From Nymphaea colorata (lineage: Eukaryota; Streptophyta; Magnoliopsida; Nymphaeales; Nymphaeaceae): 64,000 nt of DNA. This document shows, piece after piece, positions 35,111-49,986 of the stretch. The first letter of the stretch is position 1. Each line of letters starts with the position of its first letter. A program made the translations under genes and the position numbers. The stretch spans positions 15,967,934 to 16,031,933 of the forward strand of contig NC_045138.2 in the NCBI RefSeq assembly GCF_008831285.2, read 5' to 3'. Below the pieces are notes generated by a model. The model searched no databases, was not told the origin of the DNA, and worked only from the letters and a program-made list of their open reading frames with translations.

Positions 35111-37784
35111 ATGGCCACCACTGCCTCGGCCGAGCGTACGGTCTCTGAAGTGGGGAAGCGCCTCTCTCAAACCAGGCTGAACAAGGATGCGCTCGTCAAG
35201 CTGCTCAAGGTTCGTACAAAATGCTGCCTCTTGTTCACGTCCGTCTCTATTCGAGCGTTTGTTTACGTGCATGTGTGTATACGCGCGCATACATGCCGGC
35301 TTGTGTATGCGTGTTAGGTGCTAAGTGCTTTGCACTGTATGTGGTGGTTGGTGCGTGTACATATGTCTGCTTTGCTGGAAATTTCTTTTGTCTGTTGTGA
35401 TATGTAAGGATCTCCAAGATCCAAATGCTATTGCGTGTCTGTTTTGCACCTTTCATCCTTATTTGTCTTCTTTTATGCTCTACAGTGTTAGATATATTGC
35501 TTTTTTGGAGCAAGGATTTTGTTTTGCTGTTTTCTTATTTGCCCCGTTCATCATATTCTAATGAGAATCAGTGGAATGGCGATTTTGAAGAAATCGTTTT
35601 ATTGAAAAGAAAGGAGCGAAACCTTATGGGGTCATGTGGAAAATTAGGTCAATACTTGGAGAGGTCCGAGAGGAATATCAATGTTGTGGATGGTTGAAGA
35701 ATCTGGTTGGAAACTGCAAAAGGGTTGTGCACGAGAGTTGAGATGTTCAGGATTGACTTACTTTTGTGGCATCTGATGGGAGTTTCAAGCTCATGAAGCG
35801 ATTGAACTGGTCCATTTTCATGAAAACTCATTGACTTAGGCTGAATGCAATACAAGTTCAGTGTTCTGGATTGATTGAGGCACTCAGTCAAGCTGAAACA
35901 TGAACATGCTTCCCTGTGATTCGTGATGCTATAAGAAAACGGGATTGCACACTTCTTTGAAAGTCACACTTGTGAACAATCTCTCTGACATTGACTCCCG
36001 GGCTACCAAATACTTTATTCTAAAGATTTTTGAATTCATTTGAAGGTCAATTTCCTCTAATGTTGCCTGTTAGACTAATAGATTGAAAATAAATTGCAGA
36101 TTATTTAGTGAACTTATATTTGGATTAGCTGAGACAAGAATTTAGATTAATAGGCAGCACACAGAGCTTAGCATATGAGTTCAAATAAGTTATTTGCAAT
36201 CTTATAACACGTCTATTCAGGAGCTGCTACTTTAGTTTCCATTGTCCAAACCTTGTGTTGTTTTTGACCAGATATCTGCTACTCCTATTTCCTATCTCTT
36301 AACTTTTTTGTTTTGCCTGACTAGGGCTCCTCTCATCTTGAAGGGGCGGTTAATGAAAGTCAGCTAGTTTATAGAATGTCATGAGCTTAAAAATCACAGT
36401 GAGTGCCCTTGATTCTTGGGCTCTGGTGGGTGGGGGATGTTGAAAGATGGGGTGAAGGAGGGATTTTGCTAAGACATAGAAATAATCTGGGATTTGTTTA
36501 GTTGTTAAACAGACTTCCTTCACAGCATCATTTTATGGATTTCTGCCTTTAAGAGCAAGTAAGGTAGAAAAGGGTTTGAAGCAATTATTATGTTGGAGAT
36601 GTTGATGGGCTTTGTTCCATATGAGCTATAAACCTGTCTCATGTTAATGTTGGTTGCCATATGATACACTAGGTTCCGTGTTGATCTTGAGCCACGAACT
36701 TCTGTATACGAGCATATTTAATTTTCTGAGTTGGATAACTTCATAGATCATACTATATTCCATTCTATGGAAATTCTTACTCTCTGGCCATTGAACTTGC
36801 TGTGCAAAAGACTTGGTAAGAAGGTCTTCTTTGTGTGACTTGATTGTTTTTATTAGGCTTATTGTTGCCACTTTTTGCGTGCTTATATTTAATGAAAACT
36901 ACTGACGTATAACTGGCATTGGGTACTGATAATTATTACAAACATTCTATATACTATCTACAGCAAGCTGCGGATGCTTTGTCAGAATTTCTTCAGTCCC
37001 CATCTCTCCAATCTGCACTGGAACCTATATATGATTCCATTGTTCGGCATAATTATCTTCGTCATAAAGACAAAGATGTCAAGCTTTTGGTTGCTGTGTG
37101 TTTCAGTGAAATTATTCGAATCTTGGCCCCAGATCCTCCTTTTAGTGATGCATTGTTGAAGGTATATGCTCTTCTTTACAAAATCCTTCCATACCAATTT
37201 GTAGTCTATCCTTTAGTCAATCTTAGTCAAACATGTGCTGGCTCTTGGTTGTCATGAAAAATGGTTTTTTCTTTTGCACATAAATTTACCTATTCACCAC
37301 CATGCCCAGCGAGGACAGATTTGACATTTTTATGGGCAAAAGTTGGGAAGATTGGAAACTGTACTACTGAATCTTCTCAATTTGGGAAGTTTTGAATAAT
37401 TTCATTAGCGAGCAAGCTTTTCTTGATTTTTTGCTTTTGCATGAATTTACATTTGATTGTATTGGCATAGAACAAAACATAACTATTGTTTGATTTTTTT
37501 GAGTTCTTCAGGATATTTTTAAACTTTTCATCGGCACATTTGGTGAACTTGCTGATACTGCCAGTCCATACTTCACCAGAAGGGTAAAGATACTTGAGAC
37601 AGTTGCAAGAGTCAGATGTTGTGTGCTAATGCTGGATATTGGGTGTAATGACTTGGTTCTTGATATGTTTAATGTTTTCTTCTCCGTGATTAGGTAAGAT
37701 TATCTACATTTTATATTATTCTGCGGCTTTTGATCATTTTCTGTTGATCTCTGAGTACTTGCAACAGATTTGTATGTGTTTCTC

Positions 37785-37872
<88 letters not shown>

Positions 37873-40800
37873 GAGTCAAATTCCTTTTTCTTTTACATGC
37901 TTTTTTGAAGTGATTGTTAAAAACTAATTCTCACCTTGGGAATTGGGATGGATTTTTCTATGTACCATCAGCTTACTACTTTTCCAGCGAAATCATTGAT
38001 TTTGATAAAAAAGACGAATCATATCCCTAATACATTGTGATTAGGTAACCAAATGTTTGGAAAGAGTGGGCAGCCTTTCTTCAATTTGTAATCTATTATA
38101 ATGATAAAGTGCTTATAACAATGGCCTAGACAGGTCAATGGTTTTTTAAATGTGAAAAAATGTTTGTGAATGGTATACAGCCGGTTATGTTTTTAAAAGT
38201 AATTACAAAGTTCTTTGATGCGGCCAGCAGACTAAATCTGCAGGAGTCTTTTTGTGTCATTTATATATTATATCTGCTTTCTAGTAAGTTAGAATCTTAT
38301 ATACTTCTGGCCGTATTGGATGAAGTGGAAGGTATTGTGAACAAATAGAAGCACGTGATTTCTTTTTTTTTTTTTTTTTTTTTTGGGGGGGGGGTGGGTG
38401 TTCCTTGGCGTATAGTAGGTGGACATAAATGTGCCAAATTTGAATAGGGCGAAGCTATTTCTCTATTTGACTATCACACTGTCAGGCTTGGATTTGATGT
38501 GCAAAGCACAAACAGAAATTGGAATTTTTCTTGTATCCTTCTTTGAATATCCATTGAAACCATTGAGAAAAGCCTAAACCAAATCTGAACTCACTTGTTT
38601 ATTGGTTCGTTTTCTTTCACTAAATGTGATCAACTGGATTTACAATTGTAGTAGATGATGATAGGTGACTCTTAACATCCTTAATGATACAAGATGAAAT
38701 GGTGATTATACTAAGCCTCTGGCTTCAAGCCTATTTTTTTGGCACTGAAGTGCTAGTTTCTTTTCACACTGTACCTGGAACCTAGCTGAACTTGGCATCT
38801 TCGTGCAAGCTTGTAGCTGCATGGAAACATGCAACTAATGTGAGTTGAGAAGGGTCACTAGAAGGGAAACAATTTGTGCCCCTGATGTGTACTTGACTTG
38901 TCCACCCCTGTGAGGAAGCATTATTAGAAGATACAATGAATGTCTCAGGAAAGAAAAAGTTATCATTTTGTTCACTTTACTTGAGCTATTTTAATTCATT
39001 AAATAAAAGGAATGATGGTGGATGATTGTAGTTTGAAAATGCTTGGAATGGTGGAACTCACATTAACAATTGAGGATGTTTGGTTGTTATTGAGCAATGT
39101 GTCTAATGATGAGAACTGATGTTGATAAAATGGATCTAATATACACAGATGTATGGCCTGTCAAACTGTTAGTGGTACGATGGTGGTGGAGGAGGCTATT
39201 ACGTGTTTGTATGTTTTTGTAATTTATGTTGATCCATGTAGTGGCATGCAAATTATGTGCCTGGTGTTTCATCTGACATATTTGTGATGTTACAGTAACA
39301 AGCTTTTGCTATTTTTTCTGGTCGTTTTTCAAGCTCATGAGCTTCGTATTATTTAAGAAAACTTTATTTATTTATTTATTTTGCCTGCAGAGATGAACAT
39401 CCTCAAATTCTATTTCAAGGTATTTTGTCAATAATGACACTTATTTTGGAGGAGGAAGTTACACAACCACTTTTGGATGTGATATTGCAAAATCTGCTGA
39501 AGGATGAAAAGGTTCTTTTCTTTTTTTGATGATATTGTTTAATTGGCATTTCACCATTTTGTGCAACACAGGTGACATTTGTTTTGTCAGTATATCTCCA
39601 ATTTATCTTGTTGGTCTGTATGAATTTTTGGTGACTGAGTGGAGAGAAAATTCATCTGCAACTTATGGTTTTGAAGCCAACACTACATGTTCCTTAAAAG
39701 ATATTGATGGAATTAGAAAAAGAAACCTGGAAATGTTTTATCAATTTGAGTTTGATCTAAACAAAGTATTAGATTCATTAAACAGAACAAAACTGAGCAT
39801 TTGCTTTATGAAGTAATACAAGCTATGATATTAGTACTTCACGATGTCTATCTCATAAGTGGATACACTAAATTGAAAATTGTTTTATTTAGAATTTTAG
39901 AGAATTCTAAGGAATGAATATGCCATTTGCCACTTTTTCATATAAGAAGAAAATTTAGCCAGAACTAAGTTTACACATATACATATATGTGCTAATTCCA
40001 ACCTAGTTGACGACAACATACTGGTTTAGCTGATTTTCAGAGAAATTGTTTACAATCTTCCTTTGTGTGTGAAGAACTGGGCTTAAATGGAAATATCTCT
40101 TGGTTTTTTGTGCTCTAACATCTCTCCTGTTGACTTGTACTAGATTGCATAGAATTAGTGAAAGGCATTAGCTTGTGCATGCATACATTTATTTGGTATT
40201 CTGTAGCGTGTATCTGTCATTATTGTTGCTGCTGTTTTATCATTCCTTGTACTGTTTTTTTTAACCTTCTTCTGGTTAGCTAGGAAATGCACATGCTCCC
40301 GTTAGGGCCATTAAACGTGAATAAAACTGTCTTAAACATGTCTAATGATGATAACAAAAATTTATTTGCTTGCATTTGCATTTGTGATGGGGTGTCTGTT
40401 TCAGTATGCAACTTTGTAATTTTATGTATAAATACTGTGCAATTTTTTTGTACGACAGGTGTTGTTATCTTTAACATTGTTAACTTTTCACTATGTCATT
40501 TCGTGGGTGTTAAACTTGTGCCTTTTCTTGTTACTGTCATGTAGGCTTCGTCTTTGATGAATGGGCTTTTGATTGATGTTTTTACGTAGTAGATAGAAGT
40601 TCAGGTTTTTAGATACTAACCCTGGATCTTGAAATGTTCATACTTGCAGAATGTGTCTCCTGCTTCCTACAGGCTTGCGGTCTCTGTCATCCAAAATTGC
40701 ATGGAAAAGCTTGAGCCTTTTGTCCGAAGGTTCTTGACATCATCAATTATCGATAGAGGAGCTAGAGGCAGTGAACTTGGAGAAGTTTACCATGAAATTA

Positions 40801-43800
40801 TTTTTGAAATTTTCCAGTGTGCCCCTCAGATGCTTCTTGCTGTGATCCCGAACTTGACACAGGAATTGCTTGTATGTATTCCAAAAATTGTTGGTTGTTG
40901 AACATAATTAATGCCAGGTGGTTTTATATATCTTTTTGATGAAACTGTTAGCAGTAGAAATTCTTACTTTTCTATGAAGTCATGCACTCTTGCTTATATC
41001 ATAAGTAGGAAATGCTTATACATGTTCCAGAATTCTTGGCTTCTGCATTTTTGTGTCTGCCAGATGCTTGACAATGCACTCCATTTCTGTGAAGCTATTT
41101 TAGTACAATTGGTTTAATTTAGGCCCTTGAGGTTGAGATGATATATTTTGCACTTGTATATCTTAAAGCACATGTGATGTGTTGCAGATTGACCAAGTGG
41201 ATGTCCGTATGAAGGCAGTGCAATTACTTGGGAGGCTTTTTTCATTGCCTGGATGCCAGGCTGCTCATGAATATCATCAATTATTTGTAGAGTTTTTGAA
41301 GCGATTCTCTGACAAATCTGTTGAAGTCAGGCTAAGTGCCCTGGAATGTGCTAAAGGGTGCTATATGGCCAATCCTTCTGGTGTAGAAGCACTTGACATT
41401 CTTGGTAAGACAGGATGATGTTGATAATTTCTGCATTTGTTTAAAAGCCTTTTTGCAATAATGTTTGGTCACTTGCCTCATGTACCCTTCGGCACTTGCA
41501 TTTGGAAGGTGCTCTTGAAGCTCGGCTTTTGGATTTTGATGAAAAAGTAAGGGTTCAAGTTGTGAATATAATTTGTGATTTGGCACAATGTCATCCAAGA
41601 TGCATTCCCTCCGAGTTAGTATTGCGTGCGGCAGAAAGGCTTCGTGATAAGAAGGTGAAATCTTGTTTTAAACTGTTTTTTCCTGCTTCACCTAGCATGA
41701 GTAGAATAGCTTGGCAATTGTTATTATTTGAAATTCTATACATATTGCAGGTTTCAGTCAGGAAAAATACAATGCAGAGGCTGCTGGAATTGTATACGAG
41801 TTACTGCAATAGGTGCTTTGAAGGGGAGATCACACCAGATGATAATTTTGAGCAAATTCCGAGCAGAATATTGAGACTTTGCTATGACAAGGACAGCAAG
41901 GATTTTAAGTACGTCTTATGTGATTTGTTTGATTGGAAAATAAACCTTTCTCTTTGGGATGATCATTCTGGATGGTGACTGATGGATCTAAACCTTCATG
42001 ATGTATTAAATTGTCTATTATTCTACAGGCCTCAAAATGTGGAACTTGTACTTGCGGAAAATTTATTTCCTGCTTCACTTCCAGTTGCAGAAAGAGTCAG
42101 ACATTGGATATCTTTCTTCTCTTTCTTTAATTCACCACATATAAAGGCACTAGAGTCTATCTTATCTCAGAAATGGAGGTATTTTCTTTAAGTGGCGATT
42201 TTATCTTTTGTATAAGCTGTGGTTGTTTACTTCTTAAATCTTTTGTAGGTTACAGATGGGGATGCAAGAATATTTGGCTCTTCGGCAGAAAGGAAAGGTA
42301 ATAGATATCTGTGGTTTCCTTTGTTTTCTATGTATGCTCAAATTTCAAGTTATGATACTTCAGGTCTTAAGCTGTCAAATTGATGCTTGATGTGCATGCC
42401 ACATTAACATGGCACGAACTGGACATGCCATGATCCATCATTGGTACTGTCTATGCGTGACATCTTCTTAATTTATACTTTTTGCATGGTTTCAATCCTG
42501 TTACGTGCTTCTTCATAATATCTTCATATGCTTTTCCAATTTTTAGCTTTAGTTCTGCTTTATCATTTGTGAATCCTAGTATTTCTGTATCCTGTTCAAG
42601 CAACTGCAGTTTATAGGTGATCCAAATAATGTGTTTAAACTCTGAAGTATGTTTATATGCATGTGTCCCATTATTTTTGTGTGTGCGCTTGCAAGGCTGT
42701 TTATCATTGCATGTAGTGCATGTCTACATGTATACAATTTGGTGACAGTTAGTGGCTAAAGAAAAATCAAGGGAGATAGAAGAAGAAATGTAAAGGGCTC
42801 AACATTTGGACAAGTGACTGGAAACTCTCCCCATGTTCTGTTTATTACTGCTTACAATGTTAGGAGAAAATGACAGAAGATTTTGATGTACATTGCTACT
42901 GCACCATAAAATCCTAAGATTGGAATAAAAAACTTACAATTGTTTAACTGCTTACTTTCAATAGTTTCTTTTTATGCATGTAAAAAATCTTGTCTATCAG
43001 ATGTAGTAAAAGCCATATAGGTTATTTAGGTTGACTGATTTTTCAGATTTGCATCTTAAACATCGCTGTTTACAGGGTCATGTTTGGGAAATATTTTGTA
43101 ATATTTGTAATATCTAGAGAACCTTTTTGCTTGACATATGAACTAATTGGATAGCTCTCCTAGTGTAGTATATATCCTTGTAACTAGAAAAAATTGCAAA
43201 TCCCATTTGACAAGTGGGAATAACAGTTCGATGCTCCCCTTTTCATACTCATCGAAGAGGCACTCAACTTTTTTGTGTATCTCTCAAACAACTGATTTGC
43301 ACCAAAAAACAATTAATTAATTGTTGAAATGACCAAATTGGCCAAGCAAATCAAAATTTAAAATTAAAATTTTTTTTTAAAAATCATGGCCTCCACGAGA
43401 TGGTAAGGGCTTGTGGATGGCGGCCGTCGCTCTTCGCTATTCAGCAAGACGCGATGGTGTTTGGCCATCCCCATAGCTTCCCTATTAGTGGCAAGGAGCA
43501 GGGACCAGCCAATCCTCTCTAAACACTGCACAATAGTGGTTAGCTGGCCATCGACCCTCGCTGAACAGTGAGGGCCGGCTCCATTGCCTCATGTTGTTCA
43601 GCAGGCGTTGACAGCCAGGGCCATTAGCTGCCGCTCAAACATTGGCCGTTGTTGCTTGTTGGATGAGTGGTGGGGACCAGCCAATGCCCTTGTGTCATAT
43701 TGAATGCAAGGGGTTGGCAAGGGGTTTGTTTGGTTGCTTCCCCTTGCCATCATCAAACCAGCGATGATGGCGAGGGCTGATGTGTCGACATTTGGGTGGC

Positions 43801-46800
43801 AGCTGTCACCCACACTGTTGTTGCTTGCTGGACGGCTGTTTTTGCTTGGGCAACGCTTGACGCCCACATTGAACAGCGAGCGTTTGCTTGTGAGTTGTGG
43901 CACCTTGTTCTAAATAGTGAGGGCATCAATCCAGCAAGATTGGCTCCATCGTCTAGTGAACGACAACACTGAGGGCTGATGTCCATCACCCAAACATTGG
44001 CCATTGCTTTCGCTGCTCGCTTGATGATGGAGGGCAGCAACTAGTGAAATGGTCACCTAAAAGTGTTTGGCTGGCCGTTGGCCCTCGTCATCTAGTACAA
44101 CGAGGGCCAGCATTTGGGCGACCGCCATTGGCCCTCATTGTTGCGGCCCACTGGATGGCGTGCTGCACTGGAGTCGACCCTCGTTGAACGAGGGTCGAGA
44201 GCCAGCCAATTACTGTTGTTCAGTGAGGGTCGACTAGCCCTTTCTCCTCGCCATCGAGAAAGAAGCGACGAGGACGTTCGGATGCCGTTGCTTTTTGCTG
44301 GACGATGAAGAGTGATGGCTGTCGGGTGATTGTGTAAGAGATACACCAAAAAATTGGGTGCCTTTCTGATGTGCATGAACTTTTATTCCTTCATTTGTTG
44401 AACTGGAATTTGTAATTTTTTCTAACTATTATTGTTGTTTTTTTTTTTTTTTGTGTGTGTGTGTGTTGGCAGCAGAAAAATGAGCAAAATAGGTGCTTTT
44501 CTTGCATCCAAAAATTGGTGGTGGTTTTGATATGTCAGGTTTTGAAAAATCAATGGGAGTGTAGAGCTTCTTTTCCTTTCAATGTAATAACTATAAACCA
44601 GTGTTGCAAATTTCAGTGTCACATATAGGAACCCATAAAAGCTGATGCTCATCAGCGCATATGATGTGGGGCCATATCGCCCATAAAAAATAAATCACAA
44701 AAATAAAAATACATTATTATTATTGTTTTATTATGGTCATATCAGCTGATTAAATTTATAAACCCCTGGTCGGTTGATATTCTGGAGGGGCCATTGCAGT
44801 CCCTTTATAGTTGTAGTTTGCAGGTGATACAATGCATTTAGCTGGTAGATGCACAGCAACATTGGCACAAACCTATTGCTTATAGTGCTGAACTAAATAA
44901 CTTGGGTAAAAATTGCAGAACCTTAGAGACCCAAAAGGGCGTCTTGCAATCCCTGGATTCCATGCAATATGAGAAAAATAAAAGGAGTTTATGAAGGGCG
45001 AAAAGTAACTCTTACTATATTATCAGGCTGAAATAGGCTTTTGTTGAGGAAAAAAAAATGCTTCTGACAAGAAATTGTTCTGTCCATTATGTATTCTGTG
45101 CTTAACTAATTTCCTGCAAGTCATCACATTGACTTTTGCCTAAAATGATATTATATAATGTACAATGAACTAATGGATCCTAGACTGTGCACAATGCACA
45201 TATATAATGCTGTCTGGATTAGGTTCTATCACTTTCATTGTAAGAGTTGAGGTCAACTATTTGTGTCTATGAGCTTCAAATCTTCACACTGGCAGTCACC
45301 AAAGGTTAATTGTTTGAACATTTGATACACCTTTCTATGGGATTTTCCTCTCTATTAAATTTATGTTTATTGTTCCATGTCCTGGAGTTGTTTCATTTAT
45401 TTGTCAGTTTTTCTTTGTCAGCAAGTTTCCTTTCCTGGCAGAAATAGAAAAAGCTATATTGGTTGCTGCCGTGAACTGTTGCTTTTTTATTGCATTTATG
45501 TAATGTTAGTGTTGAAAATGCAGGATGGAAATTCTGATGCAGTGCACAAAGAGGTCTTGGCTTGTTTCAGGAAAATGTCAACTTCCTTTGCTGATCCTGT
45601 GAAAGCACAAGAGAATTTTCAAAACCTGCATCAGATGAAGGATAACAGCATTTTCAAGACATTGCTGTCCCTTCTAGATGAGCAAAAGGATGTCGAGGCT
45701 GCTCAAACTATTCGAGTGAGTTCACAACTGTCTTTTTGTTTGCGTACTTTAACTATCTTCTTCTGTACATGTGTTGGTACAAATTGGTTTATTTTCATTA
45801 CTTTCCAAGTGTCTTGATTGGCAGTCACTTGACAGTAACACACTTTTCTGTCATCAATCAGTGGGGAGAGAATTGGTCCGATTTGCATAGATGACTTTAT
45901 AAATTTAGATTTTCATGTAGCTATGGTACTCAGTAGTCTACAGCAAGTTGCTTTAAAAACTAAATAGTAAATATATTTTCTCCACAAGATGTGAAACAAT
46001 GGAAGGGTCTGCACAAAGCAATTCTATGAATGCAGATTTTGCTGCGTGTATCCAATGGACCGTGTCCAATGGATTGTCAGCAATGCAGTTTTAGTAACCA
46101 AAATGCCTCCACAGAATTGAGAAAACAGTAGATGGATCTGATGGAGCACTTCAGAGATGCATGCTCAACCTTTTGGAAATTATATTTCATCACTCTGGCT
46201 AGGAAGCATTTCTTGTTCCTAATCTTCTACAATATTGAGGCTTCCTGTTATGGATTAAATGATCTCCTTCCTTGGTCGTACCATTGGACCTCATTTCTCA
46301 TTGCTTTTGTGCTATCCATATCATTTCTTTCTGCGACGCATGAAAAAGTTCGTTCATTATAGCTTACTTCAACAGGCCATCACCGGTTTCTGTCTGGATG
46401 AGAGTAAGTAGCTAAATATATGTTTTTGGTTCAACAACTTTTGAGTTTCGACTTATTCAGGAGTTATATTTGTTGCATGTGATGACCAGTATCAAAGGTT
46501 CTGCCAATTGCATGAGGCCTGGTAAATAAGGCTGGGTGTATGAGCTTGTTTTGGTCCTCTTAGGCATCCTTTTTGAATGTTTAGCCCATAATGTCATATC
46601 TATTTTTACTGCCTCCTGTAATTTTTTACTGGTCTTTTCTTTTCTTCTTTTCTTCTGTTTTCTTTTTTATTTTTCTTTTGATAGTTGCCTCTGCATGCAT
46701 TGGGTCAACCTTCATCTTGTGTTATAACTAATGAGGTTGCCTGAGCTTGCAGCCAGGTAAGGGCGTTTTTCTGCCTGGGTTTCATATCATTAAAATAGCA

Positions 46801-49800
46801 TTGTAAGCATTCTTGGATCTGGATTTTTTTTCAAAATCTTGTTAGGATCTGATTTAGGTTGGTCTGTCATCCTGTCCAGGTTTAGACTATTCTAGATTGA
46901 ACATGATCTAGGTTCATATAAATTTTTTTTATGTTACGTTTTTTAATTACAAGGGGCAGTATTATTTCAACTTGGCTTGTACCTGAATTTAGTCTTTATG
47001 TTATCACATATTATTTGGATCCTAATAAGGACTTTAAGATGGCTTCAGATGTTGGACGTACAAAACCTAGGGCAAAATGTCATATAGGTGCAATATATGG
47101 GAAACTTATCATATGTAAACGGAAGATAGTTTAGTGCTTAAAGCTCATGACAAATACTCGTAGCTTTTAGGAAGTCCCCATTCAACTTCTCATTAGAAAA
47201 AGTTCCTACATGTTTTGGCTTTTGGGTTTAAAGACATTTTCAGAATGAACAAAGGAAACAAAATTTAATGTCAGCAGTATTCGTTTATATCATCAACTTC
47301 AATTTGGTTGTTAAATTAGATGCGTCAGAACTGCGTATGAACTAGATGATGATATGAGATGCCCATCCCTTGGGATGGGCAGTTCTCGTGTTACTTGGTA
47401 AAAGTTGTAAATATGGAGCATATTAATTTTAACCATCAATTAATATGTTTGAGATAATGATAAGACACAGGACACAATGTAGACCATATGGCTGATGCTC
47501 AGTTTTCAATGTAGACCATGCGTGACGTTTAATTTAACACTCCAATATCGTTGCATATAGTGTTTTAATTTTTTGAGCTTTGAGTACAGAAGCAATGTAT
47601 TGATGCTTTCATGTCGTGGAGTACTTGCACTAACGGTTGGTGGTTTACAGTTGGTTCTCTGTTACTCTTTTGTGTTTGTTGTTTACTAAATTATATTGCA
47701 CTTTTCCTCTCCTGTTGCTTGTTAGGATGATCTGCTAAAGAGGATAGGAAGTAGGCATCCACAATATGAATTCTTGAGGATACTCAGTGCTAAATGCTCA
47801 AACACCTTATTCAATGCGGAGCATGTCAATTTGATCATTTTGTATTGTCTGTCTAACAATGCTCAAGCCAAGGCACTTGTGGCTTCCGCCATAGATCTCT
47901 TATGGGTAAGAAGTATAGCATGGCTTATCTCATCGTTCATTTTCACTTTATGCTTTTTAATTATATGATTCATGGACTTTTTTGATATTTTGGGTAGTGT
48001 TGTTCATCATATAAACCGTTATAGGTCTAAGGTGTCTATGTTCTTATTTTGGGTAGTATTATTCAGCCAACAGAGTGTACCCTTTAGAAGCAACAGGTTG
48101 GGAAACCAAGAGAAAGATGTTTTCCATTTCTTGTTGGTTGTTGTCGTCCTTCAAATAATCTTGTATAACTTCTCTTAGGTGGAAAATCCATTATTCTTAT
48201 TCCACTAGGGCTTGATTATGAAAAGAATTAGTTTGATCCAGATCATGTTTTTTAGTGAACAGGTATGAGAAAAATATATGCTCGCGCACACATGCTCTCC
48301 AATGCAAGGAGGCTTGGTTAATGGAAATGTGCATGAGGGCATGTAAGCTTTTTGTTCTCCAAAAGCATCTAATGTCAGGATCTTTCTTCTTCTAGTCCTG
48401 TTGCTAGTGTTGTCTGCAACTTTTGGTCTCTCATTTGCCATCTCTCGGTTCTGGAAGCAGTAGAAATATTGAACTGAAGGAATCATCAAATATGATCTCC
48501 ATATATAAATGTATATGTGTGTGTTTGCTGTGATCACACACGTGTGCCTCCATGTAAGCATCTGTGCATGTGCATCTTTTGTTTTTTGGCCTTTACATGA
48601 AATACAACAATATAGAATGTGCTTGGAGCCGGTTTTGCTTTAATCATGTTGAACAAAATTCAATGCTAGCATAAACTTGTACTTTTGGAGATGCACCTGC
48701 ACTATTCTCAAGGCTTCCTTGCTGGGTGATTTATCTCAACAATCTGTCTACTGTTTTATGGTTATCATATAAATAACATCAGCAATAATTCTCAAAATTT
48801 GTGGAGTTCTCACTCTTTATGCTGCAAACCATTTGCCTTAGAGTGAACCTATATATGCCTGTTATGTATTTTCGTATGTTACTGCACACTTTGTGCTTTA
48901 TGTGCACTGTTATTGGGTATCTGGTACTTTTTCTCCAGAATATTCTTAGTGTTAGAACTAAGTGTGCATTTTTATATCAATTTGTGGAAATTTTGTTTAT
49001 TTTTGTTGCTTTATTTGTGTGATTTGATCGTATTCATTTTCTTGTTTGGGAAGACTGTGGTCAACATCTGTCCTTCAATTCTAAAAGGCTCTGAAGAGGG
49101 CTTTGTTAAGCTGTTGATGGAAAAACTTTGCCCTTTCGAAGACAAGCTCCTGCAGACTTTGGCCAGAGCAGGCAGTCATATTTCAATTGCATTTCCGTAA
49201 GTATATTGGCTATTGTAATAAGGTTATGAATCTGTTCCATGTTTATGCATGATTATACACATAGTTGGAAATGACGTTCATTTGTATTAATGTTCCCATT
49301 TCCCAACTTTTAGATGTTGATTGCTTTTCTTCTAGACCACTGATGTTAGATATAGGCAAAATGTTTCTCTTATAATTGCTGCCTTGGAAAGGACGTGCAT
49401 ATCTCTGTGGTATGAGTGTCTCTATGTGTTTGAGGTATTAGTGTCTTTGTGAGGTCTCCTGCATTTGAAGTTTTTTGCTTTTGTGCATTCTTATATGTCT
49501 AGTCTTTGCAATTGGCACCGGCATAAGTGATGCAATACTTTGAACAGTACAACTTGCAAGTTTGGAATTGTAAATCAGGCCCAAACAAGATTAATGCTTC
49601 AACAATGTCACACTTGAAGCTTCCTCCAACACAACAAAGTAATACTCAAGAGGCCTCACCCAAGAGGAACAAATAACATATATTGATTCCAATAAACACT
49701 ACAAGAAGTGGCTAAAAAGCCATCAGCAAAATAGTGGAGCATGTACACGATTTATAGAGGAGAGAACAAAAGGGAGAAGAGAGCTAGCCGTTGGGACTAG

Positions 49801-49929
49801 TTCCAACGGCTAGAAATCTAGCCGTTGGGACTAGTCCCCTTTTAGGAATAATGAAAAAAAAGGGGTAAAAAATAGGGGAAGTAAAAATACATAAAAAAGG
49901 AAAAATTACATATGTATCCTAATATCCAA

Positions 49930-49986
<57 letters not shown>

